This document shows, piece by piece, positions 7,991 to 19,209 of a stretch of 64,000 bases of DNA. Each line of letters starts with the position of its first letter. Position 1 is the first letter of the stretch. The notes under the pieces are model-generated. The model had not been told where the DNA came from, did not search any database, and was given only the letters and a program-made list of their open reading frames with translations. This DNA comes from Streptomyces sp. V3I8 (GTDB taxonomy: Bacteria > Actinomycetota > Actinomycetes > Streptomycetales > Streptomycetaceae), in assembly GCF_030817535.1 (NCBI RefSeq), contig NZ_JAUSZL010000002.1:1674001-1738000 (forward strand). Reading direction: 5' to 3'. A program made the translations under genes and the position numbers.

Positions 7991-9912
7991 GGAAGCGAGA
8001 CCGAACCCCCAGGACGTACAAGCGGCTTCAGTATCCGCTGGTCCGCGACTCCCGTGACGAGCCCTTCCGGCGCGCCGGCTGGGACGAGGCCCTGGACCGG
8101 GTCGCCCGGGGCCTCGGCGCGGCGCGCGGCGCGTTCGGCCTGTTCTCCTGCGCCCGCGCGACCAACGAGATGAACTACGTGGCGCAGAAGTTCGCCCGCG
8201 TGGTCATGGGCACCAACAACGTCGACTCCTGCAACCGCACCTGTCACGCGCCCAGCGTGGCGGGCCTGTCCGCGGCCTTCGGCTCGGGCGGCGGCACCTC
8301 CTCGTACGCCGAGGTCGAGCACACCGACCTCGTCGTCATGTGGGGCTCCAACGCCCGCTTCGCGCACCCGATCTTCTTCCAGCACGTCCTGAAGGGGATC
8401 AGGAACGGCGCCCGGATGTACGCGGTCGACCCGCGCCGCACCTCCACGGCCGAGTGGGCCGAGAGCTGGCTCGGGCTGAACGTCGGCACGGACATCCCGA
8501 TGGCGCACGCGATCGGCCGGGAGATCATCCGGGCGGGACTCGCGAACGAGGCGTTCGTCGAGCGGGCCACCACCGGCTTCGAGGAGTACAAGCAGCTCGT
8601 CGAGCCGTGGACGCTGTCCCTCGCGGAGAAGGTGACGGGCGTACCGGCCGCCGCGATACGGGACCTGGCGCACGCCTACGCCCGCGCCGAGCGCGCCCAG
8701 CTGTGCTGGACACTCGGCATCACCGAGCACCACAACGGCACGGACAACGTCCGCGCGCTCATCAACCTCTCCCTCCTGACGGGCCATGTCGGGCGCTTCG
8801 GCTCGGGGCTGCAGCCCCTGCGCGGGCAGAACAACGTGCAGGGCGGCGGCGACATGGGCGCCATCCCGAACCGGCTGCCCGGCTTCCAGGACATCCTCGA
8901 CCCGGGCACCCGGCTGAAGTTCGAGTCCGCGTGGGACACCGTCATCCAGCCGCACCACGGGCTGAACCTGACGGAGATGTTCGAGGCCATGGAGGAGGGC
9001 ACGCTCAAGGCCGTCTACTGCATCGGGGAGAACCCGGCGCAGTCGGAGGCCGACAGCGGACAGGCCGTACGCCGTCTGGGGGAGCTCGACTTCCTCGTCG
9101 TCCAGGACATCTTCCTGACAAAGACCGCCGAGCTGGCGGACGTCGTCCTGCCCGCGACCGCCGGCTGGGCCGAGACCGAGGGCACGACGACCAACAGCGA
9201 GCGGCGTGTTCAGCGGGTGCGCCGGGCGGTCACCCCGCCCGGTGAGGCCCGCGAGGACATCGACATCCTCTGCGACCTGGCCTCCCGCCTCGGCCACGAG
9301 TGGAAGTACGCGGACTCCGAGGCCGTCTGGAACGAGCTGCGGTCGGTGTCCCCGGACCACTACGGCATGACGTACGAGCGGCTGGCGGAGCACCAGGGCA
9401 TCCAGTGGCCCTGCCCGCAGACGGACCGGATCGAACCGACCTACCTGCACGGCAGGCTGTGGGAGTCCGATCCGGCCGCCCGGGGCCGTCCCGCGCCCTT
9501 CGGACTCGTCCAGCACGACCCGCCCGTCGACCTGACGGACGAGGAGTACCCGATCCGGCTGACCACCGGGCGGCGGCTCGACTCCTACAACACCGGGGTG
9601 CAGAGCGGCAGTTTCGCCTCGCCGCTGCGGCGCGGCGAGTTCGTCGAGCTGTGCCCGGAGGACGCGGAGCGCTACGGCGTGACGGTCGGCGAGCAGGTAC
9701 AGGTCTCCTCGCGGCGCGGCTCGGTGACGGCCCCGGTGTGGGTCGACACCGCGCTGCGGCCCGGCCTCGCGTTCATGACCATGCACTTTCCCGACGAGGT
9801 GGACACCAACCAGCTGACGATCGAGGCGAACTGCCCGATCGCGGGGACGGCGGAGTTCAAGGCGTCGGCGATCCGGATCGAAAAACTGCCGGTCGCTCTT
9901 CAAGTGAGGTGA
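7987..9912 (+). CDS. Formate dehydrogenase catalytic fragment (molybdopterin oxidoreductase lacking its N-terminal Fe-S domain)
   Basis: 641 residues. It holds the molybdopterin domains of an FdhF/FdsA-type alpha subunit: NNVDSCNRTCHAPS with C86-H87 where E. coli FdhF has selenocysteine-His, the RFGSGLQPLRGQNNVQGGGDMG loop region, VYCIGENPAQSEAD, FLVVQDIFLTKTAELADVVLPA, and a C-terminal dinucleotide-binding domain from about 515 (RLTTGRRLDSYNTG). The usual N-terminal CxxCxxxC...C cluster domain is absent; that piece is found at the end of the protein encoded at 11739-12599. It would bind bis-MGD and oxidise formate to CO2 in the cytoplasm. ATGA coupling to a 12-codon ORF precedes it and the diaphorase gene follows six bases later. 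Confidence 0.9.
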   Translation: MRKRDRTPRTYKRLQYPLVRDSRDEPFRRAGWDEALDRVARGLGAARGAFGLFSCARATNEMNYVAQKFARVVMGTNNVDSCNRTCHAPSVAGLSAAFGSGGGTSSYAEVEHTDLVVMWGSNARFAHPIFFQHVLKGIRNGARMYAVDPRRTSTAEWAESWLGLNVGTDIPMAHAIGREIIRAGLANEAFVERATTGFEEYKQLVEPWTLSLAEKVTGVPAAAIRDLAHAYARAERAQLCWTLGITEHHNGTDNVRALINLSLLTGHVGRFGSGLQPLRGQNNVQGGGDMGAIPNRLPGFQDILDPGTRLKFESAWDTVIQPHHGLNLTEMFEAMEEGTLKAVYCIGENPAQSEADSGQAVRRLGELDFLVVQDIFLTKTAELADVVLPATAGWAETEGTTTNSERRVQRVRRAVTPPGEAREDIDILCDLASRLGHEWKYADSEAVWNELRSVSPDHYGMTYERLAEHQGIQWPCPQTDRIEPTYLHGRLWESDPAARGRPAPFGLVQHDPPVDLTDEEYPIRLTTGRRLDSYNTGVQSGSFASPLRRGEFVELCPEDAERYGVTVGEQVQVSSRRGSVTAPVWVDTALRPGLAFMTMHFPDEVDTNQLTIEANCPIAGTAEFKASAIRIEKLPVALQVR

Positions 9913-9918
9913 TGTCAA

Positions 9919-11738
<1,820 letters not shown>

Positions 11739-11742
<4 letters not shown>

Positions 11743-12599
11743 CCGTGACAACGCTGGGGATCCCCCGCCGACTGCTGGAGTTCACCCTCGACGGTGAGCC
11801 CGTGCGGGCACCGGAGGGCACGACGCTCCTCGACGCCTGCCGGTCGGCGGGCAAGGACGTCCCGACCCTGTGCCAGGGCGACACCCTGACCCCGAAGAAC
11901 GCCTGCCGGGTGTGCGTGGTCGAGGTGGAGGGCGCGCGCACCCTGGTCCCGGCCTGCTCCCGCAAGGCCGAGGCGGGCATGGAGGTGCGCACGGACACCG
12001 AGCGGACCCGGCACAGCCGCAAGGTCGTCCTGGAGCTCCTCGCGTCCTCCGTCGACCTCTCCACCACCCCGGAGGTGGCCGGCTGGCTGAAGGAGTACGA
12101 GGCGAAGCCCGACCGCTTCGGCCCCGACGCGGCCCGCGTCGACGAGGAGCCGAGGGTCGACAACGACCTCTACGTGCGGGACTACGGCAAATGCATCCTC
12201 TGCTACAAGTGCGTGGACGCCTGCGGCGACCAGTGGCAGAACAGCTTCGCCATCTCGGTCACCGGACGTGGTTTCGACGCCCGCATCGCCGTCGAGCACG
12301 ACGGGCCGCTCACCGAATCGGCGTGCGTGTACTGCGGCAACTGCATCGAGGTGTGCCCGACGGGTGCGCTTTCGTTCAAATCGGAGTTCGACATGCGTGC
12401 GGCGGGTACGTGGGACGAGTCGGCGCAGACCGGGACCACCACGGTGTGCGCCTACTGCGGAGTGGGCTGCAACCTCACCCTGCACGTACAGGACAATGAG
12501 ATCGTCAAGGTCACCTCACCGCACGACAACCCGGTGACCCACGGCAACCTCTGCATCAAGGGCCGCTTCGGCTACCAGCACGTACAGAACCGGGACTGA
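11739..12599 (+). CDS. Formate dehydrogenase N-terminal Fe-S fragment (FdsA N-terminus)
   Basis: 286 residues carrying four cluster sites in the order of an FdsA/NuoG N-terminus: [2Fe-2S] C45, C56, C59, C73; [4Fe-4S] C152, C155, C158, C162; [4Fe-4S] C196, C199, C202, C206; then, at the very C-terminus, the molybdopterin-enzyme cluster C237, C240, C244 and C272 (CAYCGVGC ... NLCIKGRFG). This last domain is normally continuous with the catalytic domain, so this protein and the 641-residue protein at 7987-9912 together equal one alpha subunit. It would wire the active site to the diaphorase. ATG overlaps the preceding stop; fdhD follows after seven bases. Confidence 0.92.
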
Positions 12600-12606
12600 T
12601 CAGGAC

Positions 12607-13470
12607 ATGGGACGAGTCACGGAACGACGCAAGGTGATCCGCATCCGCGACGGGGCGGTCTCCGCCCGTCCGGACACGCTCGTCGCCGAGGAACCACTGG
12701 AGATCAGGCTCAACGGGAAACCCCTCGCGATCACGATGCGCACCCCGGGCGACGACTTCGCGCTCGCGGCGGGCTTCCTGGTCAGCGAGGGGGTTCTCGG
12801 CCGGGCCGACGAGCTGCGGAACATCGTCTACTGCGCGGGCGCGACGGTGGACGGCTCCAATACCTACAACATCGTCGACGTGCGCACGGCGCCCGGCCTC
12901 GTCATGCCGGACATCACGCTCGAACGCAACGTGTACACGACGTCGTCCTGCGGGCTGTGCGGCAAGGCGAGCCTGGACGCGGTCCGCACGACGGCCCGCT
13001 GGCCGATCGACGACACGCACGGCGACACGACTCCCCCGGTACGGCTCGAACCCGAACTGCTCGCGAGCCTCCCCGACCGGCTGCGCGCGGCGCAGCGCGT
13101 GTTCGACCGGACCGGGGGTCTGCACGCGGCGGCCCTGTTCACCGAGGACGGCGAACTCGTCGACATCCGCGAGGACGTGGGCCGGCACAACGCGGTCGAC
13201 AAACTGATCGGCCGCGCCCTGCAGAACGGCACCCTGCCGCTCTCCCGCACGGTGCTGCTGGTCTCGGGGCGCGCCTCCTTCGAGCTGGCCCAGAAGGCGG
13301 TGATGGCCGGTATCCCGGTGCTCGCCGCGGTCTCGGCGCCGTCCTCGCTGGCGGTCGACCTGGCCGCCGAGTCGAACCTGACCCTGGTCGGCTTCCTCCG
13401 CGGCGCCTCCATGAACGTGTACGCGGGCGAGCACCGCATCGCCCTGCAGGCCGCGGCCGCCCAGGGCTGA
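12607..13470 (+). CDS. fdhD: Formate dehydrogenase accessory sulfurtransferase FdhD
   Basis: 287 residues, full length. FdhD moves sulfur from a cysteine desulfurase onto the molybdenum cofactor so that formate dehydrogenase is active. The conserved CxxC is C115-C118 in TTSSCGLCGKAS; other family marks are MRTPGDDFALAAGFLVSEG, EDVGRHNAVDKLIG and VSGRASFELAQKAVMAGIP. It is last in the operon, seven bases after the Fe-S subunit gene, which confirms that the split enzyme is a formate dehydrogenase rather than another molybdopterin oxidoreductase. Confidence 0.96.
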   Translation: MGRVTERRKVIRIRDGAVSARPDTLVAEEPLEIRLNGKPLAITMRTPGDDFALAAGFLVSEGVLGRADELRNIVYCAGATVDGSNTYNIVDVRTAPGLVMPDITLERNVYTTSSCGLCGKASLDAVRTTARWPIDDTHGDTTPPVRLEPELLASLPDRLRAAQRVFDRTGGLHAAALFTEDGELVDIREDVGRHNAVDKLIGRALQNGTLPLSRTVLLVSGRASFELAQKAVMAGIPVLAAVSAPSSLAVDLAAESNLTLVGFLRGASMNVYAGEHRIALQAAAAQG

Positions 13471-13494
13471 CCGGTCTCCCCGCGACACGACGGC

Positions 13495-13540
13495 GGGGCC
13501 CCGATCCGGCGGGGAGCGCCCCCTGCGCCGGAGGGGCCCC
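13495..13540 (+). terminator. Two-part GC stem-loop after fdhD
   Basis: GGGGCCCC (13495-13502) pairs with GGGGCCCC (13533-13540), and CCGGCG (13506-13511) pairs with CGCCGG (13526-13531) inside it. It starts 25 bp past the fdhD stop. Confidence 0.55.
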
Positions 13541-13637
13541 TCCGTAGCGATGCCGCCACGGGTGAAGTTCTCGCGCCACGGCCGTGCGCGCTTCTTGTGA
13601 GGTGCCTGGGAGCCCAGTACCGTCTGTCGCGCGCACA

Positions 13638-13656
13638 CCGGACATGGGATGTCCGG
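13638..13656. promoter_or_regulatory. Palindromic operator before the sialidase gene
   Basis: CCGGACAT-GGG-ATGTCCGG, a perfect 8-bp inverted repeat, 32 bp before the sialidase start. The ACAT-N3-ATGT core resembles operators of GntR-type sugar-acid repressors, but no such regulator is adjacent. Confidence 0.45.
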
Positions 13657-13687
13657 ATGTCAGGACGCATGAAGGGCAGGTCGCACC

Positions 13688-15652
13688 ATGCCGTCGAGCC
13701 TTCGCGCACACCCCCGCATCCCCGGCCCGGCCGGACGGCACAGGCCGGGGAGGACCGCCGTCACCGCCGCGCTGACGGCGGTCCTCACCACCACCGCGCT
13801 GCTCGCGCTGCCGGGCACCGGCCACGCCCGGCCCGCCTCCCCCTCCGCCTCCGCGCCCGCATCCGACGGGAGCGCCGGTGCCGCCGCCTTCGAGCAGCAG
13901 GTGCTCTTCAAGGCCTCCCAGGACCCCGGGTACGCCTGCTTCCGGATCCCGGCCGTCGTCCGGACGACGAAGGGCACGCTGCTGGCGTTCGCCGAGGGCC
14001 GGGTGAACGACTGCAGCGACGCCGGCGACATAGACCTCGTGCTCAAGCGCTCCGCCGACGGCGGCCGCACCTGGGGCCCGCTCCAGGTGATCAACGAGGG
14101 CGCCGGCGACACCCACGGCAACCCCGCCCCGGTCGTGGACCGCGGGACGGGCCGGATCGTGCTGGCCGAGACGTACAACACGGGCCGTACCGACGGCGGC
14201 AACTGCGCCGTCCCGTGCGACCGCACCCCGCACCTGCAGCACAGCGACGACGACGGCCGCACCTGGTCCGCGCCGCGCGACCTCAGCGACGAGATCCTGC
14301 CCGCGCACTGGAACTCCTGGTACGCGACCGGCCCGGTGCACGGCATCCAGCTGACCCGCGGCCGGCACGCGGGCCGGCTGGTCCTCGGCGTCAACACCGA
14401 GACCTGGGACGGCAGCCGCGTCGGTGCCAACCACGCGGCGCTCGTCGTCAGCGACGACGGCGGCGACCACTGGCGGATCGGGGCGACCGACTCGTACCCG
14501 ACAGCGGCCGACGGCACGTTCCGGCAGAAGCCGTCCGAGGTGACCGTGACCGAGCGGGCCGACGGCACGGTCCTCGTCAGCGGGCGCGAGCAGGACGGCA
14601 CCGACCTCGGCCACCGCAGCCAGGCGTTCAGCACCGACGGCGGCGAGAGCTTCGCCGCGCCGTTCCGCGCCCTGCCCGACCTCTACACGCCCCAGGTCCA
14701 GGGCTCCACGCTGCGCCTGGGCGACCGGCTGCTGCTCGCCTGCCCGGGTGACCCCGACCGCCGCCGCACGATGATGATCCGCTCCTCGTACGACGGCGGG
14801 CGCACCTGGGACAGCGTCGACCGCGGCACGGTGGTCACCACCGACTGGTCCGGCTACTCGGACCTGGTGGGCATCGGCGGCGACACGATCGGCCTGCTGT
14901 ACGAGGGCGGCGCGGTGGACGCGCGCGACGAGATCCGCTTCGCGCGGTTCACCGAGGACCGGCTCGCGCCCCGCCGCGGCCCGGACCCGACCACCGCCGA
15001 CCTCGCCCCCGGCGCGCCCCGCGCCGCGGTCCTCGGCGGGGCGAAGCGGACGGACGGCGTGCACGGCGGCGCCCTCGCCTTCGACGGCGCCGACGACGCC
15101 GTACGCCTGCCGTACCGCGCCGGGCTGCGGCTCGGGGCCGCGGACTTCACGGCGTCGCTGTGGTTCCGCTACACGGCGACGACGGGCGAGCAGCCGTTGC
15201 TGTGGATGGGCGGGGTCGGCACCACCCAGCCGCAGGTGTGGCTGCGCGGCGAGCCCGCGGACGACCGGCTGCAGGGCCTGATCACCGTCCGGGACGGCGC
15301 GGGCGCCCCGCGGTCCGCGTCCGTGCGCACGGACGGCGCGTACAACGACGGGCGGTGGCACCACCTGGCGCTGCGCCGGGGCGCGGGACGGCTGGCGCTG
15401 TTCGTCGACGGGACCGCGGCCGGCACGGCGGCCGACGTACCGGGGTCAGTGAGCCGGAACTCGCCGTTCGGGGTGCACGTCGGCCAGAAGCTCGACAGCC
15501 GCGCCCACTTCACCGGCGCCATCGACGACGTCCGGGTGCACGACCGGGCGCTGGGCGACGACGAACTGGCCGCGGAGCGGGCCCCGGCCGGGCCGGTGAC
15601 ACCGGACACCGTCCTGTGGCTGCCCATGGACCGGGTGCGCGCGAGCCACTAA
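13688..15652 (+). CDS. Secreted exo-alpha-sialidase (GH33) with C-terminal LamG-like domain
   Basis: 654 residues. A twin-arginine-free signal peptide (hydrophobic TAVTAALTAVLTTTALLALPGTGHA, about 23-47) is followed by a six-bladed sialidase: FRIP motif at 85-88 and Asp boxes SADGGRTWG, SDDDGRTWS, SDDGGDHWR, STDGGESFA and SYDGGRTWD. From about 455 a concanavalin/LamG-like fold (GALAFDGADDAVRLPY ... FTGAIDDVRVHDRAL) probably binds glycans. It releases terminal sialic acids outside the cell. AGGGCAGG precedes the ATG. No sialic acid uptake or nan genes are present. Confidence 0.93.
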   Translation: MPSSLRAHPRIPGPAGRHRPGRTAVTAALTAVLTTTALLALPGTGHARPASPSASAPASDGSAGAAAFEQQVLFKASQDPGYACFRIPAVVRTTKGTLLAFAEGRVNDCSDAGDIDLVLKRSADGGRTWGPLQVINEGAGDTHGNPAPVVDRGTGRIVLAETYNTGRTDGGNCAVPCDRTPHLQHSDDDGRTWSAPRDLSDEILPAHWNSWYATGPVHGIQLTRGRHAGRLVLGVNTETWDGSRVGANHAALVVSDDGGDHWRIGATDSYPTAADGTFRQKPSEVTVTERADGTVLVSGREQDGTDLGHRSQAFSTDGGESFAAPFRALPDLYTPQVQGSTLRLGDRLLLACPGDPDRRRTMMIRSSYDGGRTWDSVDRGTVVTTDWSGYSDLVGIGGDTIGLLYEGGAVDARDEIRFARFTEDRLAPRRGPDPTTADLAPGAPRAAVLGGAKRTDGVHGGALAFDGADDAVRLPYRAGLRLGAADFTASLWFRYTATTGEQPLLWMGGVGTTQPQVWLRGEPADDRLQGLITVRDGAGAPRSASVRTDGAYNDGRWHHLALRRGAGRLALFVDGTAAGTAADVPGSVSRNSPFGVHVGQKLDSRAHFTGAIDDVRVHDRALGDDELAAERAPAGPVTPDTVLWLPMDRVRASH

Positions 15653-15662
15653 CGTCCCGGGC

Positions 15663-16922
15663 GTGCCCGACGACGCACGAGCACGACAGCGCGCGGGGAC
15701 CGGGGCCGGTCTGCTCCTGGCCCTGGTCCTCGGGGCGGTGCTGCTCGTCGCCGTCCCCGGCGACGACAGCGGGAAGGATGCCTGCCGCGCCCGTACGGTC
15801 GCGTCGTGGACCACGCAGGCGGACGTCACGGACGAGTTCGCACGGTACGGGGACGACGCCTCGCGGGCCGACGACTGGACCGGCGGCGACGGTACGCACT
15901 CGGTGCGGCTGCCGGACGGACGGGTGCTCTGGCTGTTCTCGGACACCTACCTCGGCCAGGTGCACCGTCCGCCCAACCCGGCGGGCGAGTCCTACGCCTG
16001 GCGGGACACGACGGCCCCGCTGGTGCGCAACTCGGCCGTGGTCATGGAGGACGGGCGTCTGCGGCGCACCCTGCCCGCGCCGCTGTTCGCGGACCCGGCG
16101 CCCGGGCAGTGGCGCTGGCCGGTGGCGGCCCGGGTCGAGCCCCGTTCCCCCGGCTCGTCCGAGCAGGTGGTGCGGGTCGTGCTGTGGACGCGTACGACCG
16201 GCGCGTACCCCTGGATCTACGGAATTCCCACCGCCACCGAGGTCGCCACGCTGTCGCTGCCCGGGCTGCGGCCGGAGGGCATCACGCGGATCCTCGACCA
16301 GCAGGGGGTCCAGGACCCGTCGCGACGGGTCCTCTTCGGTACGACCGCGCTGACTCACGACGACGACTGGACGTACGTCTTCGGGGGTGACGACGCGCGG
16401 GCCGCCGCCCGGCCGGCGTCGAACGCGTACGTCGCGCGCGTGCCTCGGGGGCGGCTCGCCGACCCGGCCGCGTGGCGGTACTGGGACGGCGAGCGGTGGA
16501 GCATCCCCTCGCACATGCGGCCCGTGCTGGGGGACGGCGGGCGGGGCGGGCGTACCGGGGTGGGCAGCGCGTTCACCGTGGTCCGGGACGGCGGGACGTA
16601 CGTCCTGTTCACGATGGCGGCCGGGGCCGAGGGGCTGACGACCGTCACCTCGTACTGGGCCTGCTCCCCCACCGGGCCCTGGCACGGGCCGGGCGAGGAC
16701 TTCAGCCCGCCGCTGCCGGAGCGGCGGGCGGGTGTGGCGGCGTACAACCCGCAGCTCCATCCCGCGATCGGCACGGACGCGACGGGCGGGGACGGGCTGG
16801 TGCTGAGCTACGACGTGAACTGGCTGGACGCGGACGGCGGGGTGACGGCGCAGGCGAACCTCAGTCGGAACGTGTCCCTGTACCGACCGAGATTCGTGAG
16901 GCTGCGGCTGGGTCCGGGGTGA
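15663..16922 (+). CDS. DUF4185 domain secreted/anchored protein
   Basis: 419 residues. One N-terminal hydrophobic helix (GAGLLLALVLGAVLLVAV, about 12-31) acts as signal anchor; the rest is a predicted beta-propeller of the DUF4185 type with LPDGRVLWLFSDTYLGQV and repeated strand-turn units (YVFGGDD, SYWACSPTGPWHGP). The fold is related to glycosidase propellers, but no catalytic residues can be assigned. GTG start 10 bp after the sialidase stop, so probably in the same transcript and possibly active on the same extracellular glycans (inference). Its last 62 bp overlap the end of the convergent symporter gene. Confidence 0.8.
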   Translation: MPDDARARQRAGTGAGLLLALVLGAVLLVAVPGDDSGKDACRARTVASWTTQADVTDEFARYGDDASRADDWTGGDGTHSVRLPDGRVLWLFSDTYLGQVHRPPNPAGESYAWRDTTAPLVRNSAVVMEDGRLRRTLPAPLFADPAPGQWRWPVAARVEPRSPGSSEQVVRVVLWTRTTGAYPWIYGIPTATEVATLSLPGLRPEGITRILDQQGVQDPSRRVLFGTTALTHDDDWTYVFGGDDARAAARPASNAYVARVPRGRLADPAAWRYWDGERWSIPSHMRPVLGDGGRGGRTGVGSAFTVVRDGGTYVLFTMAAGAEGLTTVTSYWACSPTGPWHGPGEDFSPPLPERRAGVAAYNPQLHPAIGTDATGGDGLVLSYDVNWLDADGGVTAQANLSRNVSLYRPRFVRLRLGPG

Positions 16923-17964
16923 GGGACGGTTCCGCCGCCTCGGGGTCGCGGGCGCGGCGCTTGGCGATGACCGCGCAGACCATCAGCTGCATCTGGTGGA
17001 ACAGCATCAGCGGCAGCACGGCCAGCGAGGCCTGGGCGCCGAAGAGCACGCTGGCCATGGGCAGGCCGGACGCCAGGGACTTCTTCGAGCCGGCGAACTG
17101 GATGGCGATGCGGTCCTCCCGGCCGAACCGCAGGGCCTTCGAGCCGTACCAGGTCAGCGCGAGCATGATCGCGAGCAGGACGGCTTCGACGGCCAGCAGA
17201 CCGCCCAGGCGCAGCGGGCTGACCTGGTGCCAGATGCCCTCCACCATGCCCTCGCTGAAGGCCGTGTAGACGACCAGCAGGATCGAGCCGCGGTCGACGA
17301 GACCGAGGACCCTCTTGTGGCGTGCGACGAAGCCGCCGATCCAGCGGCGCAGCAGCTGTCCGGCCAGGAACGGCACGAGGAGCTGGAGCACGATCTTGAC
17401 GAGGGAGTCCGCGGAGAAACCGCCCCCGCTGCCGCCGAGCAGCGCCGCGGCGAGCAGCGGGGTGAGCACGATGCCCACCAGGGAGGAGAAGGAGCCGGCG
17501 CAGATCGCAGCGGGCACGTTGCCGCGGGCCATGGAGGTGAAGGCGATCGAGGACTGGACCGTCGAGGGCACGAGGGTGAGGAAGAGCAGCCCGGTGTGGA
17601 GCGAGTGGTCCAGGAACACCGGTTCGAGCCCGCGGGTCGCCAGGCCCAGCAGCGGGAACACCACGAACGTGCAGGCCAGGACCGTGAGGTGCAGGCGCCA
17701 GTGCCGCACGCCGTCCATCGCCTCGCGGGTGGACAGCCGTGCCCCGTAGAGGAGGAAGAGGAAGGCGATCGCGGCGGTGGAGGCGCCGGACGCGACCTCG
17801 GCGCCGGTTCCCCGGGCGGGCAGGAGGGCGGCGAGGCCCACCGTCCCGAGCAGCAGCAGGATGTACGGGTCGATCGGCATCCAGGACGGCCACTTGAGGC
17901 GTTTCACGGTGCTCCGTTGCTGAGTCTCGGTTCGCTCAGTCTTCGTCGCGGACATCTTTGTCAC
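16861..17964 (-). CDS. Bile acid:sodium symporter-like transporter (SBF-like, YfeH/RCH1 type)
   Basis: 367 residues with about ten membrane helices and the SBF-like signatures LYGARLSTREA, LTLVPSTVQSSIAFTSMARGNVPAAIC and AGSKKSLASGLPMA. Family members are sodium-coupled organic-anion carriers; the YfeH/RCH1 branch has been tied to ion homeostasis in other organisms. GTG at 17964 or ATG at 17955 could be the start. It is divergent from a LysR gene across a 156-bp region with a perfect palindrome, the usual layout for LysR control. Its 3' end overlaps the DUF4185 gene antisense by 62 bp. Confidence 0.88.
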   Translation of the reverse strand: MTKMSATKTERTETQQRSTVKRLKWPSWMPIDPYILLLLGTVGLAALLPARGTGAEVASGASTAAIAFLFLLYGARLSTREAMDGVRHWRLHLTVLACTFVVFPLLGLATRGLEPVFLDHSLHTGLLFLTLVPSTVQSSIAFTSMARGNVPAAICAGSFSSLVGIVLTPLLAAALLGGSGGGFSADSLVKIVLQLLVPFLAGQLLRRWIGGFVARHKRVLGLVDRGSILLVVYTAFSEGMVEGIWHQVSPLRLGGLLAVEAVLLAIMLALTWYGSKALRFGREDRIAIQFAGSKKSLASGLPMASVLFGAQASLAVLPLMLFHQMQLMVCAVIAKRRARDPEAAEPSLTPDPAAASRISVGTGTRSD

Positions 17965-18083
17965 TGACTCGGTCTGCAGCTGGGTCGTTCGACGGGGGGT
18001 GCGGTGATGCGTGCGATGGCGCGTGCCCTCTCCATCGTCCTCCTCGAGGCCTTGATCGGGAATCCGTCATACCGCTCTGACTG

Positions 18084-18102
18084 TCATCACGAGACGTGAT
18101 GA
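18084..18102. promoter_or_regulatory. LysR-type operator TCATCACG-AGA-CGTGATGA
   Basis: Perfect 8-bp inverted repeat with a 3-bp centre. It contains the LysR consensus T-N11-A (ATC-N9-GAT) and lies 18 bp before the lysR start, in the divergent region with the symporter gene. Confidence 0.65.
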
Positions 18103-18120
18103 CGCGGTAGCCTCGGGCCC

Positions 18121-18987
18121 GTGTACGACCCTTCGCAGCTGCGTACCTTCCTGGCCGTCGCCCAAACGCTGAGCTTCACGCAGGCGGCCCGGCGGCTCGG
18201 GCTGCGCCAGTCCACGGTCAGCCAGCACGTGCGCCGTCTGGAGGCCGGCGCGGGCCGGCAGCTGTTCACCCGCGACACCCACTCCGTGGAGCTGACGGAG
18301 GACGGCGAGGCGATGCTCGGGTTCGCGCGCCGGATCCTGGAGGCGCACGAGCAGGCCGCGGCGTTCTTCCGCGGGACGCGGCTGCGCGGCCGGCTGCGGT
18401 TCGGTGCCTCGGAGGACTTCGTCCTGACCCGCCTCACCGAGGTCCTGGAGGGTTTCCGCCACGACCATCCGGAGGTCGACCTGGAGCTGACGGTCGAGCT
18501 CTCGGGCACCCTGCACGAACAGCTGACCGACGGAAAGCTGGACCTGGTGCTGGCCAAGCGCCGCCCGGAGGACCCGCGCGGCGAGCTGGTCCGGTACGAC
18601 CGCATGGTCTGGATCGGGGCGGAGCGGCTGCGCCTGGACCCCGACCGGCCGGTCCCGCTGATCGTCTACCCGCCGCCCGGCATCTCGCGGGCCCTCGCCC
18701 TGGAGGCGCTGGAGCGCCAGGGCCGGCCGTGGCGCATCGCGTGCACGAGCGGCAGCCTGAACGGTCTGATCGCGGCGGCCCGTGCCGGGCTCGGGGTGAT
18801 GGCCCACGCGCGGGACCTGATCCCGCCGGGGCTCGTGCGGGTGCCCGACCGGGCGGGCCTGCCGGAGCTGGGCGAGGTGGAGTTCGTGCTGGTCCACGGC
18901 AGACGCCACACGGCGGCGCGGGGCGCGGCGGACGCGCTGGCGGCCTCGATCCTGTCGTCCGGCGACCGGCTGCACCGCACCCGCTGA
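18121..18987 (+). CDS. LysR-family transcriptional regulator
   Basis: 288 residues. The N-terminal helix-turn-helix (LRTFLAVAQTLSFTQAARRLGLRQSTVSQHVRRLE) is a canonical LysR domain, followed by a two-lobed effector domain (GRLRFGASEDF ... LDLVLAKRRP ... AARAGLGVMAHARDLIP). GTG start. Divergent from the SBF-like transporter with a palindromic T-N11-A site at 18084-18102, so it most likely regulates that transporter and itself. The effector is unknown. Confidence 0.93.
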   Translation: MYDPSQLRTFLAVAQTLSFTQAARRLGLRQSTVSQHVRRLEAGAGRQLFTRDTHSVELTEDGEAMLGFARRILEAHEQAAAFFRGTRLRGRLRFGASEDFVLTRLTEVLEGFRHDHPEVDLELTVELSGTLHEQLTDGKLDLVLAKRRPEDPRGELVRYDRMVWIGAERLRLDPDRPVPLIVYPPPGISRALALEALERQGRPWRIACTSGSLNGLIAAARAGLGVMAHARDLIPPGLVRVPDRAGLPELGEVEFVLVHGRRHTAARGAADALAASILSSGDRLHRTR

Positions 18988-19047
18988 GGGGCCGGCGGGG
19001 CGGCGTAAGCGGGTCGTACAGATTCCGTGGAGATTACGGCACCGAAA

Positions 19048-19063
19048 CTTACGGATGAGTAAG
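19048..19063. promoter_or_regulatory. CTTAC-N6-GTAAG inverted repeat
   Basis: CTTAC (19048-19052) and GTAAG (19059-19063) separated by six bases, about 150 bp before the acyl-CoA ligase gene, in a locally AT-richer stretch. Possible TetR-type operator for fatty-acid genes; no regulator is adjacent. Confidence 0.35.
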
Positions 19064-19209
19064 GATTCTGTCCCGGCCTTCCCCCTTGTGGCCGGATTTA
19101 CAGGGTTGACCAGCGCGGACGCCCGACTCGCGGACGGTTCGCCGCCCCTCCCGCGGCGGCTCCGCGTGGGGTAGCTTTCACGGCGCTGCGGAGCACACGA
19201 GGAGCGGGA

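Noticed and set aside
7987..9912. Selenocysteine-containing formate dehydrogenase
   Set aside because: The active-site codon is TGC (Cys86), not TGA, and no SECIS-type stem is needed.
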